This document shows, piece by piece, positions 25,580 through 34,276 of a stretch of DNA of 64,000 nucleotides. Where the stretch lies: positions 16,866-80,865 of the forward strand of contig NZ_JAAGWH010000010.1 of assembly GCF_010682105.1 (NCBI RefSeq). The letters run 5' to 3'. The notes beneath the pieces were generated by a model that was not told where the DNA came from, ran no database searches, and was given only the letters and a program-made list of their open reading frames with translations. Position 1 is the stretch's first letter. The number at the start of each line of letters is the position of its first letter. Made by a program: the position numbers and the translations under genes. This DNA comes from Modestobacter muralis (lineage in GTDB: Bacteria; Actinomycetota; Actinomycetes; Mycobacteriales; Geodermatophilaceae).

Positions 25580-26332
25580 TCAGCCGCGGCCCGCCACCAG
25601 CCGGACCAGGTCCTCGTCGGCGGTCTCGCTGCCCATGACGAAGGGCGGGGCGGGGACCAGCCCGCCGTCGGCGAAGGCACGCCCGGCCGGGCCGGGCAGC
25701 CTCAGCGACACGACCAGCCGGCGTCGTCCGGTCGCGCGCAGCCGGCGGCGCACCAGCCCGGCCATGTCCAGCTCCTCGGGGCCGGCCATCGGCTCGGTGA
25801 CCCCGCGGGGCGCGCCGTGGGCCAGCTCGACCAGGTGCGCGGCCACCTCGCGGGCGGCCACCGGCCGGCTGTGCATCCGGGGGACGACGACCACCGGCCC
25901 GGGGGAGCGGTCGATCAGCTGACCGGCGAACTCGTGGAACTGGGTGGCCCGCAGCAGCGTCCAGGGCACCGGTCCGGCCGCGAGCAGCTCCTCCTGCCGG
26001 CGCTTGCCCACGTAGTAGCCGAAGTCGACGGTGTCCGCGCCGACGATCGACAGGGCGACGACGTGCCGCACCCCGGCCCGGTCGGCGGCGGCGAGCAACT
26101 GCTGGGTGGCGGCGGTGAAGAAGGCCACCGCCCGTCGGCGGCTGGTCGTGGTCACGTTGCCGACGTCGACGACCGCGCTCACCCCGTCCAGCGCGTCCGC
26201 CAGCCCGACGCCGGTGGTCAGGTCGAGGCCACGGGACCGGGCCAGCACGACCGGGACGTCGCCTCGGCGTTCGAGCTCGGCCACCACCAGCCGCCCCAGC
26301 AGACCGGTCCCGCCGGCCACCGCCACCCTCAC
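25580..26332 (-). CDS. NAD(P)-binding (NmrA/atypical SDR) protein
   Basis: A 250-residue protein starting VRVAVAGGTGLLGRLVVAEL, the Rossmann motif of atypical short-chain dehydrogenases. It continues with HVVALSIVGADTVDFGYYVGKRRQEELL, where YxxxK is replaced by the YYVGKRRQE arrangement, and VPWTLLRATQFHEF, the spelling of NmrA/HSCARG-type redox-sensing proteins. The GTG start overlaps the stop of the PucR-type regulator (GTGA), so both are cotranscribed. It may sense NADPH status or act as a quinone reductase-like enzyme; no substrate can be assigned. It converges with the LysM gene with only 7 bases between stops. Confidence 0.83.
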   Translation of the reverse strand: MRVAVAGGTGLLGRLVVAELERRGDVPVVLARSRGLDLTTGVGLADALDGVSAVVDVGNVTTTSRRRAVAFFTAATQQLLAAADRAGVRHVVALSIVGADTVDFGYYVGKRRQEELLAAGPVPWTLLRATQFHEFAGQLIDRSPGPVVVVPRMHSRPVAAREVAAHLVELAHGAPRGVTEPMAGPEELDMAGLVRRRLRATGRRRLVVSLRLPGPAGRAFADGGLVPAPPFVMGSETADEDLVRLVAGRG

Positions 26333-27525
26333 GACGCGTCCTGCTCGGTCGGTGCCGGCAGCTGCGCTCCCAGGGCGAGGGTCAGCTCCAGGACGGTCTG
26401 CGGGTCCTCGAGGCGGTCGCCGTACAGCTCGCGCAGCTGGCCGAGCCGGTACCGCACCGTCTGCGGGTGCACGAACAACGCGGCGGCCACCTGCTCGCGC
26501 CGTCCGTGGTGCAGCAGCCAGGACCGCAACGTCACGGTGAGCTTCTCCCGGACGGCGGGGCTCAGCCCCTCCAGCGGGGCGAGTGCAGCGGCCCGCAGGT
26601 CGGCCAGGGCGGAGTCGTCGGCCCGCAGCACGAGGTCGGTGAGCCGGCTCTCGGTGTCCAGCGCCGCCGTCCCGTCGGCGGTCAGGCCCAGCCGCAGCGC
26701 GCGCAGCGCCCGGGCGTAGGACGCCGACACCGCCGTCCACTCCCGGGCCGGCCCGACGACCGCAGCGGACCCCTCGAGGGTGCGCAGCAGGGTGGCCCGC
26801 GCGCCGCACCCGGCGTCGGGCACCAGGAGCACGATGAGGTCGGCGGCGGGGTCCAGGCCCGGCGGGTCGTCGGACACCTGCAGGGTGCGGTCGTCGAGCC
26901 GGGCGAGCGCGCCGCGGGCCTGCCCCTCGGGCAGCAGGACGGCGGTGAGCGTCCGCGGCGGCGACCAGCCGGCCCGCTCGGCTGCCGGGACGAGGTCGTG
27001 CGGCGGCCGGCCGGTGAGCAGCAGCGCACCGAGGCGCTCCAGGTGGTGCCGGCGCACGCGGCCGGTGCTGTCCAGCTCGTCGGTGTGCCCGGCGACGCTG
27101 GAGGCCGACAGCTGGTCGATGTAGGCGAACACGAGCTCGGCGAATCGGGCCAGCGACCCGGCGGTCATCCCGGCGGCCACGGCGGTGTCGCTCATGTGCC
27201 GCCACGCCACCCGGGCGCCGACCCGGTAGGCGGCCAGCAGCGCGTCCATCGGCCGGCCGCTGCGCGCCTCGCCCCGGCCCAGGGCGTAGGCGCCCTCCAG
27301 CGCGGGGCCGATCGGGCGGCTGGGGTCCGCGCCGCCGGTCGTGGTAGCCAGCTCCAGGAACCCGCCGAGGGCGAGCTGGACGGCGCGGCTGATCGCCCGG
27401 CCCATCTCCCCGGCGAACGCGTCGGTGTAGCTGGGCACCTCGACCACGATGCTGGCCACGGTCTGCGCGGCGACGGCGGGCAGCTCGGCCCGCATCGCGG
27501 TGACCACCGCGGCCGGGAAGGTCAC
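26329..27525 (-). CDS. PucR/CdaR-type helix-turn-helix regulator
   Basis: A protein of about 398 residues whose last 60 residues form the PucR C-terminal helix-turn-helix (LHHGRREQVAAALFVHPQTV, then RYRLGQLRELYG). The N-terminal 160 residues (AYRVGARVAWRHMSDTAVAAG, then AELVFAYIDQLSASSV) match the RsbRD-like domain common in actinobacterial members, with a GGDEF-like middle part. The start is uncertain: a strong AAAGGAGG site lies 20 bases before GTG 27525 and overlaps GTG 27546. It is divergent from the ferredoxin reductase/desaturase pair; an inverted repeat next to that start could be its operator. In Mycobacterium, related desaturase genes are regulated by dedicated factors. Confidence 0.85.
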   Translation of the reverse strand: MTFPAAVVTAMRAELPAVAAQTVASIVVEVPSYTDAFAGEMGRAISRAVQLALGGFLELATTTGGADPSRPIGPALEGAYALGRGEARSGRPMDALLAAYRVGARVAWRHMSDTAVAAGMTAGSLARFAELVFAYIDQLSASSVAGHTDELDSTGRVRRHHLERLGALLLTGRPPHDLVPAAERAGWSPPRTLTAVLLPEGQARGALARLDDRTLQVSDDPPGLDPAADLIVLLVPDAGCGARATLLRTLEGSAAVVGPAREWTAVSASYARALRALRLGLTADGTAALDTESRLTDLVLRADDSALADLRAAALAPLEGLSPAVREKLTVTLRSWLLHHGRREQVAAALFVHPQTVRYRLGQLRELYGDRLEDPQTVLELTLALGAQLPAPTEQDAS

Positions 27526-27598
27526 GGGCTCGGTCGTCGTCCCCACCTCCTTTGTCCTGAGGGAACAGAAGCTACCGCTCGATTCACGCCCAGCGGGG

Positions 27599-27628
27599 GA
27601 GTGTTCACCCCGTCGGCGGGGAACACTC
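27599..27628. promoter_or_regulatory. GAGTGTTC inverted repeat before the reductase
   Basis: GAGTGTTC (27599-27606) is mirrored by GAACACTC (27621-27628), with further C/G pairing inside. AACACT within the right arm lies 6 bases before the ATG, the position of a -10 element in a leaderless transcript. A regulator bound here would cover the promoter. The divergent PucR-type gene is a candidate regulator. Confidence 0.6.
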
Positions 27629-27633
27629 AAGTC

Positions 27634-28734
27634 ATGACCGCCACCGTCCCCCGTCCGGGCCGCCCCGCGCTCCGGGCGCTGCGCGACCGGGTGCTCAAGG
27701 CCGCCGAGCTGGTCACCACGCCGCTGCTGCCGGTCGACTACCTCGACCTGATCGACCCGCTGCGCTCCGGTGCCGCACTGCGTGGGCGGATCGAGGAGGT
27801 CCGGCACGAGACCCGCGACGCCGCCACGATCGTGATCCAGCCCGGCCGCGACTGGCTGCCGCACACCCCGGGCCAGTACGTGCGCATCGGCGTCGACGTC
27901 GAGGGTGTGCGGCTGTGGCGCGCCTACTCGCTCACCTCGGTGCTCGGCCGGCCCGACGGCCGCTTCACCATCACGGTCAAGGCGATCCCCGGCGGCAAGG
28001 TCAGCAACCACCTGGTGCACCGGGTCCAGCCAGGCACCATCGTGCAGCTGGACCAGGCGACCGGGGACTTCGTGCTCCCCGCGATGCGCCCGGCCAAGGC
28101 GCTGTTCGTCACCGCGGGTTCCGGCATCACGCCGGTGATGGGCATCCTGCGCAACCACGTGCACGAGCACGAGGACGTCGTCCTGGTGCACTCCGCGCCG
28201 ACGGCGGAGGACGTCATCTTCGGGGCCGAGCTGCGCGAGATGGCTCGCGACGGTGCGATCCGGCTGGTCGAGCGGCACACCTCGACCGACGGCCTGCTGG
28301 ACACCGCCGTGCTCGCCGGCATGGTCCCCGACCTGGCCGAGCGCTCCACCTGGGCGTGCGGCCCGCTCGGCCTGCTCGAGTCGCTCGAGCAGTACTGGGC
28401 CGACGCCGGCATCGCCGACCAGCTCTACACCGAGCGGTTCCGCCCGCGGGTGCTCGTCACCGGTGAGGCCGGCGGAACGGTGGACTTCACCGCCTCCGGC
28501 ACGACCGTCGAGGTCGACGGCGCCACCCCGATCCTGGACGCCGCCGAGGACGCCGGGCTGCTCATGCCCAGCGGCTGCCGGATGGGCATCTGCTACGGCT
28601 GCGTGCTGCCGCTGCGCGAGGGCGCCGTCCGCGACCTGCGCACCGGTGAGGTGACCACCGCCGCCCCCGGCGACGGCGTCCTCGTCCAGACCTGCATCAG
28701 CGCCGCCGCCGGCGCCTGCGAGATCGACCACTGA
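27634..28734 (+). CDS. Ferredoxin reductase / [2Fe-2S] oxidoreductase for desaturase
   Basis: A 366-residue protein with an FAD-binding barrel (GQYVRIGVDV, then WRAYSLTSV, the RxYS flavin motif), an NAD(P)-binding domain (FVTAGSGITPVMGILRNH) and a C-terminal plant-type ferredoxin domain with cysteines in SGCRMGICYGC and VLVQTC. It matches the reductases that feed electrons to membrane fatty acyl desaturases in mycobacteria (Rv3230c with DesA3). The desaturase follows 86 bases later on the same strand. The ATG has no ribosome binding site and sits right after a palindrome, so the transcript may be leaderless. Confidence 0.92.
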   Translation: MTATVPRPGRPALRALRDRVLKAAELVTTPLLPVDYLDLIDPLRSGAALRGRIEEVRHETRDAATIVIQPGRDWLPHTPGQYVRIGVDVEGVRLWRAYSLTSVLGRPDGRFTITVKAIPGGKVSNHLVHRVQPGTIVQLDQATGDFVLPAMRPAKALFVTAGSGITPVMGILRNHVHEHEDVVLVHSAPTAEDVIFGAELREMARDGAIRLVERHTSTDGLLDTAVLAGMVPDLAERSTWACGPLGLLESLEQYWADAGIADQLYTERFRPRVLVTGEAGGTVDFTASGTTVEVDGATPILDAAEDAGLLMPSGCRMGICYGCVLPLREGAVRDLRTGEVTTAAPGDGVLVQTCISAAAGACEIDH

Positions 28735-28740
28735 CCTCCA

Positions 28741-28783
28741 GCGGAGTCGATCCGTCGCGGTGACCGCGACAGATCGACTCCGC
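28741..28783. repeat. Intergenic hairpin of the GGAGT/ACTCC group
   Basis: Bases 28741-28760 pair with 28764-28783 (20 positions, one mismatch) around TGA. The stem begins GCGGAGTCGAT and ends ATCGACTCCGC. It separates the reductase from the desaturase in an otherwise operon-like arrangement and might attenuate transcription or stabilise the upstream mRNA. Confidence 0.85.
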
Positions 28784-28820
28784 GACCCCGCACCCGCATC
28801 CCTGAGCTGAGGAGCTGCAC

Positions 28821-30011
28821 GTGACCGTCCTGCAGAAGAAGTCCGACAACCCGATCGCCCACCTGAGCCCCGAGGACATCGAGGCGATCGGCTTCGAGCT
28901 CGACGCCATCCGGCAGAGCGTGGTGGACAGCCGTGGCGAGTCCGACGCGGCCTACATCCGCAAGGTGATCGACGTGCAGCGCAAGCTCGAGCTGGGCAGC
29001 CGCGCCGTCCTGCTGTTCTCGAAGTTCCCGCCGGCCTGGCTGCTGGGCACCGCCGGGCTCTCGGTCGCCAAGATCCTGGAGAACATGGAGATCGGGCACA
29101 ACATCCTGCACGGGCAGTGGGACTGGATGCGCGACCCGAAGATCCACTCCACCACCTGGGAGTGGGACATGGCCAGCCCGGCCGAGCAGTGGAAGCACTC
29201 GCACAACGAGTTGCATCACACGTACACGAACGTGATCGGCAAGGACAACGACCTCGGCTACGGCATCATGCGCGTCGACGAGGACCAGAAGTGGGTGCCG
29301 CTGTACCTGCTGCAGCCGGTGTGGAACTTCGTCAACGCGATCTTCTTCGAGTACGGCATCGCCGCCTACGACCTGGAGCTGGGCAAGAACCTGGCCACCA
29401 AGGAGCGGCGCGCCGACCCGGGCTTCCGGGCCCGCGGCAAGCAGGTGCTGAAGAAGATCCGCAAGCAGGCCACCAAGGACTACCTGGTGCACCCGCTGCT
29501 GTCCGGGCCGTCGTTCCTGCCGACCCTGGCCGCCAACTTCACCGCCAACGTGGTGCGCAACCTGTGGTCGCACTCGGTGATCATGTGCGGGCACTTCCCC
29601 GAGGGCGTCGAGACCTTCGAGAAGAAGTCGATCGAGGGCGAGTCCCGCGGTGAGTGGTACCTGCGCCAGATGCTCGGCTCGGCCAACATTTCCGGCAGCA
29701 AGGCCATGCACATCATGACCGGCAACCTGTCCCACCAGGTCGAGCACCACCTGTTCCCGGACCTGCCGAGCAACCGGTACGCCGAGATCGCCCCGAAGAT
29801 CGAGGACCTGTTCCGCCGCTACGGCCTGCGGTACCACTCCGCGTCGCTGCCGCGTCAGGTCGGCTCGGCCTGGCACAAGGTCATCCGGCTCTCGCTGCCG
29901 AACAACTGGCTGGCCCAGACCACCCCGGCCAACGCGCCGGCCCAGGTCGTCAAGCTCTACAAGATGACGACGGGCGGGGCGAAGGTGCGCCGCGCGCTGC
30001 AGGCCGCCTGA
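28821..30011 (+). CDS. Membrane fatty acid desaturase
   Basis: A 396-residue integral membrane di-iron desaturase. The three histidine boxes are complete: HNILH (H93, H97), HSHNELHH (H126-H133) and HQVEHH (H305-H310). The layout matches the acyl-CoA or acyl-lipid delta-9 desaturases of the DesA3 type. It starts at GTG 28821 after CTGAGGAG. The ferredoxin reductase gene just upstream should supply electrons. It would adjust membrane fluidity, and its unsaturated products may also feed the olefin pathway encoded 7 kb away; that link is speculation. Confidence 0.94.
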   Translation: MTVLQKKSDNPIAHLSPEDIEAIGFELDAIRQSVVDSRGESDAAYIRKVIDVQRKLELGSRAVLLFSKFPPAWLLGTAGLSVAKILENMEIGHNILHGQWDWMRDPKIHSTTWEWDMASPAEQWKHSHNELHHTYTNVIGKDNDLGYGIMRVDEDQKWVPLYLLQPVWNFVNAIFFEYGIAAYDLELGKNLATKERRADPGFRARGKQVLKKIRKQATKDYLVHPLLSGPSFLPTLAANFTANVVRNLWSHSVIMCGHFPEGVETFEKKSIEGESRGEWYLRQMLGSANISGSKAMHIMTGNLSHQVEHHLFPDLPSNRYAEIAPKIEDLFRRYGLRYHSASLPRQVGSAWHKVIRLSLPNNWLAQTTPANAPAQVVKLYKMTTGGAKVRRALQAA

Positions 30012-30029
30012 CCTGTTCCACCTGCACGA

Positions 30030-30067
30030 CCGCGACCCCGCCGGGCACCTGCCCGGCGGGGTCGCGG
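30030..30067 (+). terminator. Hairpin terminator after the desaturase
   Basis: A perfect 17-bp stem (30030-30046 with 30051-30067; core CGACCCCGCCGGGC) closes over ACCT, 18 bases after the stop. No T tract follows. Confidence 0.85.
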
Positions 30068-30178
30068 TGTCCCCCGGTGGCGCACGTGGCCGGGTCCTCA
30101 GGGCCTGAGGCGCCGGCTGGTCAGACGGTCAGTGTGCAGGGGCGTGAACGGCGACGTCCGGGGGTCTCCGGGGTGATC

Positions 30179-30196
30179 TACTAGGACGTCCTCGTA
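30179..30196. promoter_or_regulatory. Near-perfect palindrome upstream of icmF
   Basis: TACTAGGACGTCCTCGTA is symmetric at 16 of 18 positions around the perfect core AGGACGTCCT. It lies 28-46 bases before the icmF start and next to a possible -10 (TATGTC). It looks like the binding site of a dimeric regulator; no candidate regulator gene adjoins icmF. Confidence 0.6.
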
Positions 30197-30224
30197 TGTC
30201 GGGGCGACCCCGTCGGGAGCACTC

Positions 30225-33200
30225 ATGGCCGAGCTGCACGTCCCCACCCGTCCCGTCCGCCTGGTCACCGCCTCGAGCTTGTTCGACGGGCACGACGCCG
30301 CGATCAACGTGATGCGGCGGCTGCTGCAGAGCCAGGGCGCGGAAGTGGTGCACCTCGGGCACGACCGCAGCGTGCAGGCCGTCGTCCGGGCGGCGGTGGA
30401 GGAGGACGTGCAGGGGGTCGCGCTCTCCTCCTACCAGGGCGGGCACGTCGAGTACTTCAGCTACCTGGTCGAGGAGCTGGCCGCCCACGGCGCCGGCCAC
30501 GTGCAGGTGTTCGGCGGCGGGGGCGGGGTGATCGTGCCCGACGAGATCGCCCTGCTGCGCTCGCGCGGGGTGCGCATCTTCTCCCCGGCGGACGGCCAGC
30601 AGCTCGGGCTGCCGGGCATGATCAACACGATCATCGCGGCCTGCGACGTCGACCTGACGGCGGACGGCCCGGACCTCGACGCCCTCTCAGCCGGCGACCC
30701 CGCGGCGCTGGCCCGGGCGATCACCGTGCTGGAGGCCGGCCGCTCTCCCGAGCTCGCCGAGCGGGTCATGCGGGAGGCCGCCGGGCGCACCGTGCCCGTG
30801 CTCGGCATCACCGGCACCGGTGGCTCGGGGAAGTCCTCGCTCACCGATGAGCTGCTGCGCCGGCTGCGGCTGGACAACGAGGACGAGCTGCGGATCGCGG
30901 TCCTCGCCGTCGACCCGACCCGCCGTCGCGGCGGTGGCGCGCTGCTCGGCGACCGGATCCGGATGAACGCCCTGGAGACCGGCGACCGCCACCGCACCTT
31001 CTTCCGCTCGCTGGCCACCCGCAGCGCCGGCGCGCAGGTGCCCGAGCACCTCGACCATGTGATCGCCGCGGTGAAGGCAGCCGGCTACGACCTGGTGATC
31101 GTGGAGACCCCTGGCATCGGTCAGGGTGACGCGGCGATCCTGCCCTTCAGTGACGTCTCGCTGTACGTGATGACGCCGGAGTTCGGCGCCGCGTCGCAGC
31201 TGGAGAAGATCGACATGCTCGACTTCGCCGACGTCGTGGCGGTCAACAAGTTCGAGCGCCGCGGCGCGGAGGACGCCCGCCGGGACGTCGCCCGGCAGCT
31301 GGTGCGCAACCGCGAGGCCTTCGGCACGCCGTGGCAGGAGATGCCGGTGTTCGGCACCTCGGCGGCGCGGTTCAACGACGACGGTGTGACCGCGCTCCAC
31401 CAGCACCTCACGACGCTGCTCGCCGACCGCGGCCTGCCGGTCAGCAGCGGCGTGCTTCCCCGCGTCGACGTCCGGGCCAGCACCGGGCTGACCAGCCTCG
31501 TCCCGGTGTCCCGGTCGCGGTACCTGGCCGACGTGGCCGACGCCGTCCGCGGCTACCACCGCACGACGGCGGAGCAGGCCGAGCTGGTGCGGCGGCAGCA
31601 GCACCTGCGCACCGCAGCCGAGCTGCTCCCCGGCGAGGCGGCCGACCAGGCCCGCGACCTCGCCGCGGCGATCGAGGGCGACCTGCTGCCCACGGTCCGC
31701 ACCCTGCTGGGGGAGTGGCCGGCCCGGGTCGAGGAGTACTCCGGTGAGGAGCTGGTCTACACCGTCCGCGGCACGGAGATCCGCACGCCACTGACCCGTA
31801 CGACCCTGTCAGGCAACCAGGTGCGCCGGGTTGCGTTGCCACGGACGACGGACGCCGCCGAGCTGCTGGGCTGGCTGCGCCGGGAGAACCTGCCCGGACA
31901 CTTCCCGTACACCGCCGGGGTCTTCCCCTTCAAGCGCCAGGGCGAGGCCCCGGCCCGGATGTTCGCCGGCGAGGGCGACCCGTTCCGCACCAACCGGCGC
32001 TTCCAACTGCTGTCGGCCGGTGCTGAGGCGACCCGGCTGTCGACCGCGTTCGACTCGGTCACCCTCTACGGCCGCGACCCCGACCCGCGACCGGACGTCT
32101 ACGGCAAGGTCGGGACGTCGGGGGTCTCGATCGCCACCGTCGAGGACATGGCGGTGCTCTACGCCGGGTTCGACCTCTGCTCGCCGACCACCTCGGTGTC
32201 GATGACGATCAACGGCCCCGCGCCGGCCGTCCTGGCGATGTTCTTCTGCACGGCGATCGACCAGCGGCTGGACGCGTTCCGGACCGACGAGGGCCGCGAG
32301 CCCACCGCTGCGGAGGCCGAGGAGATCCGCGCCTGGGTGCTCGCCCACGTCCGCGGCACGGTGCAGGCCGACATCCTCAAGGAGGACCAGGGGCAGAACA
32401 CCTGCATCTTCTCCACCGAGTTCGCGCTCCGCTGCATGGCCGACATCCAGCAGTGGTTCATCGACCACGCCGTCCGCAACTTCTACTCGGTGTCGATCTC
32501 CGGCTACCACATCGCCGAGGCCGGGGCGAACCCCATCAGCCAGCTCGCCTTCACCCTCGCCAACGGCTTCACCTACGTCGAGGCCTACCTTGCCCGCGGC
32601 ATGTCGATCGACGACTTCGCGCCCAACCTGTCCTTCTTCTTCTCCAACGGGATGGATGCCGAGTACTCCGTCATCGGACGGGTCGCCCGCCGGATCTGGG
32701 CCGTGGCCATGGCGGAGCGGTACGGCGCCGGCCCGCGCTCGCAGCAGCTGAAGTACCACGTGCAGACGTCGGGCCGGTCGCTGCACGCGCAGGAGATGGA
32801 CTTCAACGACATCCGGACGACGTTGCAGGCGCTCTGCGCGATCTACGACAACGCCAACAGCCTGCACACGAACGCCTACGACGAGGCGGTCACCACCCCG
32901 AGCGCGGCCTCGGTGCGCCGGGCGCTGGCCATCCAGATGATCATCGACCGCGAGTGGGGGCTGGCCGGCAACGAGAACCCGCTGCAGGGCTCCTTCGTCA
33001 TCGACGAGCTCACCGACCTGGTCGAGGCCGCCTTGCTGGCGGAGTTCGACCGGATCGCCGAGCGCGGCGGGGTGCTCGGGGCCATGGAGACCGGCTACCA
33101 GCGCGGCCGGATCCAGGACGAGTCGATGCTCTACGAGCAGCGCAAGCACGACGGCTCGCTGCCCATCGTCGGCGTCAACACGTTCCTGGAGCCGCGGACC

Positions 33201-33455
33201 GGCGAGGAGCTCCGCCCGACCGTCGAGCTCTCCCGGGCCACGGAGGCGGAGAAGCAGTCGCAGCTGGACCGGCTGGCCGACTTCCACGCCCGGCACGCCG
33301 CGAAGGCCCCCGAGGCGCTGCGCCGGCTGCGGGACACCGCGATGCACGGCGGCAACGTCTTCGAGGCGCTGATGGGCGCCGTCCGGCACTGCTCGCTCGG
33401 CCAGATCACCGAGGCGTTCTTCGAGGTCGGCGGTCAGTACCGGCGGAACGTGTGA
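30225..33455 (+). CDS. icmF: Fused isobutyryl-CoA mutase IcmF
   Basis: A 1076-residue adenosylcobalamin mutase in the fused IcmF order. Residues 1-140 are the B12-binding domain, with the DGHDAAINVM motif (H23 as the lower axial ligand). The MeaI/ArgK-type G-protein chaperone follows, with P-loop GITGTGGSGKSS near 194-206. The C-terminal mutase TIM barrel contains FDLCSPTTSVSMTING and AEAGANPISQLAFTLANGFT. It interconverts isobutyryl-CoA and n-butyryl-CoA (some members pivalyl- or isovaleryl-CoA), linking valine catabolism to straight-chain acyl units. GGGAG precedes the ATG by 6 bases. It stands alone with its own palindromic upstream site. Confidence 0.95.
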   Translation: MAELHVPTRPVRLVTASSLFDGHDAAINVMRRLLQSQGAEVVHLGHDRSVQAVVRAAVEEDVQGVALSSYQGGHVEYFSYLVEELAAHGAGHVQVFGGGGGVIVPDEIALLRSRGVRIFSPADGQQLGLPGMINTIIAACDVDLTADGPDLDALSAGDPAALARAITVLEAGRSPELAERVMREAAGRTVPVLGITGTGGSGKSSLTDELLRRLRLDNEDELRIAVLAVDPTRRRGGGALLGDRIRMNALETGDRHRTFFRSLATRSAGAQVPEHLDHVIAAVKAAGYDLVIVETPGIGQGDAAILPFSDVSLYVMTPEFGAASQLEKIDMLDFADVVAVNKFERRGAEDARRDVARQLVRNREAFGTPWQEMPVFGTSAARFNDDGVTALHQHLTTLLADRGLPVSSGVLPRVDVRASTGLTSLVPVSRSRYLADVADAVRGYHRTTAEQAELVRRQQHLRTAAELLPGEAADQARDLAAAIEGDLLPTVRTLLGEWPARVEEYSGEELVYTVRGTEIRTPLTRTTLSGNQVRRVALPRTTDAAELLGWLRRENLPGHFPYTAGVFPFKRQGEAPARMFAGEGDPFRTNRRFQLLSAGAEATRLSTAFDSVTLYGRDPDPRPDVYGKVGTSGVSIATVEDMAVLYAGFDLCSPTTSVSMTINGPAPAVLAMFFCTAIDQRLDAFRTDEGREPTAAEAEEIRAWVLAHVRGTVQADILKEDQGQNTCIFSTEFALRCMADIQQWFIDHAVRNFYSVSISGYHIAEAGANPISQLAFTLANGFTYVEAYLARGMSIDDFAPNLSFFFSNGMDAEYSVIGRVARRIWAVAMAERYGAGPRSQQLKYHVQTSGRSLHAQEMDFNDIRTTLQALCAIYDNANSLHTNAYDEAVTTPSAASVRRALAIQMIIDREWGLAGNENPLQGSFVIDELTDLVEAALLAEFDRIAERGGVLGAMETGYQRGRIQDESMLYEQRKHDGSLPIVGVNTFLEPRTGEELRPTVELSRATEAEKQSQLDRLADFHARHAAKAPEALRRLRDTAMHGGNVFEALMGAVRHCSLGQITEAFFEVGGQYRRNV

Positions 33456-33498
33456 GGGCCGGCCGGGAACGGACCAGCCCACCTGGCGCGGGCGGGCC

Positions 33499-34137
33499 TC
33501 ACGCGGTCGCGCCGCGATCGGGTGCGCCCATGTCGCCGGTGGCAGGCGTGCCGTCGGCGAGCCCGTAGCGCAGGTACACGGTGCCCGTCGGACCGGCTGC
33601 CGGCGGTTCGAGGAGGGTGAGGTTCGTCGGCACCGCGCCACCGTCGAACACCTTCTTCCCCACCCCGAGCAGGATCGGGTGCACCCACAGGTCGAGGCGG
33701 TCGAACAGCTTCTCGCGCAGCAGGGTCTGCACCAGGTCCAGGCTCCCGACGACGCTCACGTGCTCGTGCCGCTCCCGGATCTCGCGCACCCCGCCGGCCA
33801 GGTCCGGGCCTAGCTGGGTGGACCCCGCCCACGAGAGGTCGGGCGTGCCGCGGGAGGCCACGTACTTCGGCACGCGGTTGAAGAGCGTGGCGATGTCGTC
33901 GTCATGGCCGCCCTCCTGGTGGGGCCAGTACGCCGCGAAGACGTCGTACGTCCGCCGTCCGAGCAGCAGGGCGTCGGTGTCCTGGTACGCGGCGGCGACC
34001 TGCGCCCCGGCGACCTCCTCGAGCAGGGGTGCCTGCCAGCCGCCGAAGGGGAACCCCACCGGGTCCTCCTCCGGCCCGCCGGGGGCCTGCCCGACGAGGT
34101 CCAGGGTGGTGAACAGCTCGATCTGGACGATGCCCAT
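33499..34137 (-). CDS. RibD C-terminal/dihydrofolate reductase-like protein
   Basis: A 212-residue protein of the RibD_C/DHFR-fold group common in actinobacteria (YwjB-like). Family segments are LLLGRRTYDVFAAYW, SVVGSLDLVQTLL and DRLDLWVHPILLGVGKKVF. A dihydrofolate or pyrimidine substrate has not been shown for most members, so the role is open. The ATG at 34137 follows CCAGGAGCAG at good spacing; the frame remains open upstream but lacks family similarity. It is divergent from the FAD-dependent oxidoreductase gene. Confidence 0.9.
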   Translation of the reverse strand: MGIVQIELFTTLDLVGQAPGGPEEDPVGFPFGGWQAPLLEEVAGAQVAAAYQDTDALLLGRRTYDVFAAYWPHQEGGHDDDIATLFNRVPKYVASRGTPDLSWAGSTQLGPDLAGGVREIRERHEHVSVVGSLDLVQTLLREKLFDRLDLWVHPILLGVGKKVFDGGAVPTNLTLLEPPAAGPTGTVYLRYGLADGTPATGDMGAPDRGATA

Positions 34138-34276
34138 GTCCTGCTCCTGGGTGTTCGGCGGTCCTGGTCGAGGGGTGGACCTGCGTGCGCCGGAGAACTC
34201 ATCGCCGCGGCCGGCTCTTGCGCTGCGGCCCACCGGACGTCCACCGTGGGGTCCTCATCCTCCCCAGGAGGTCGTC

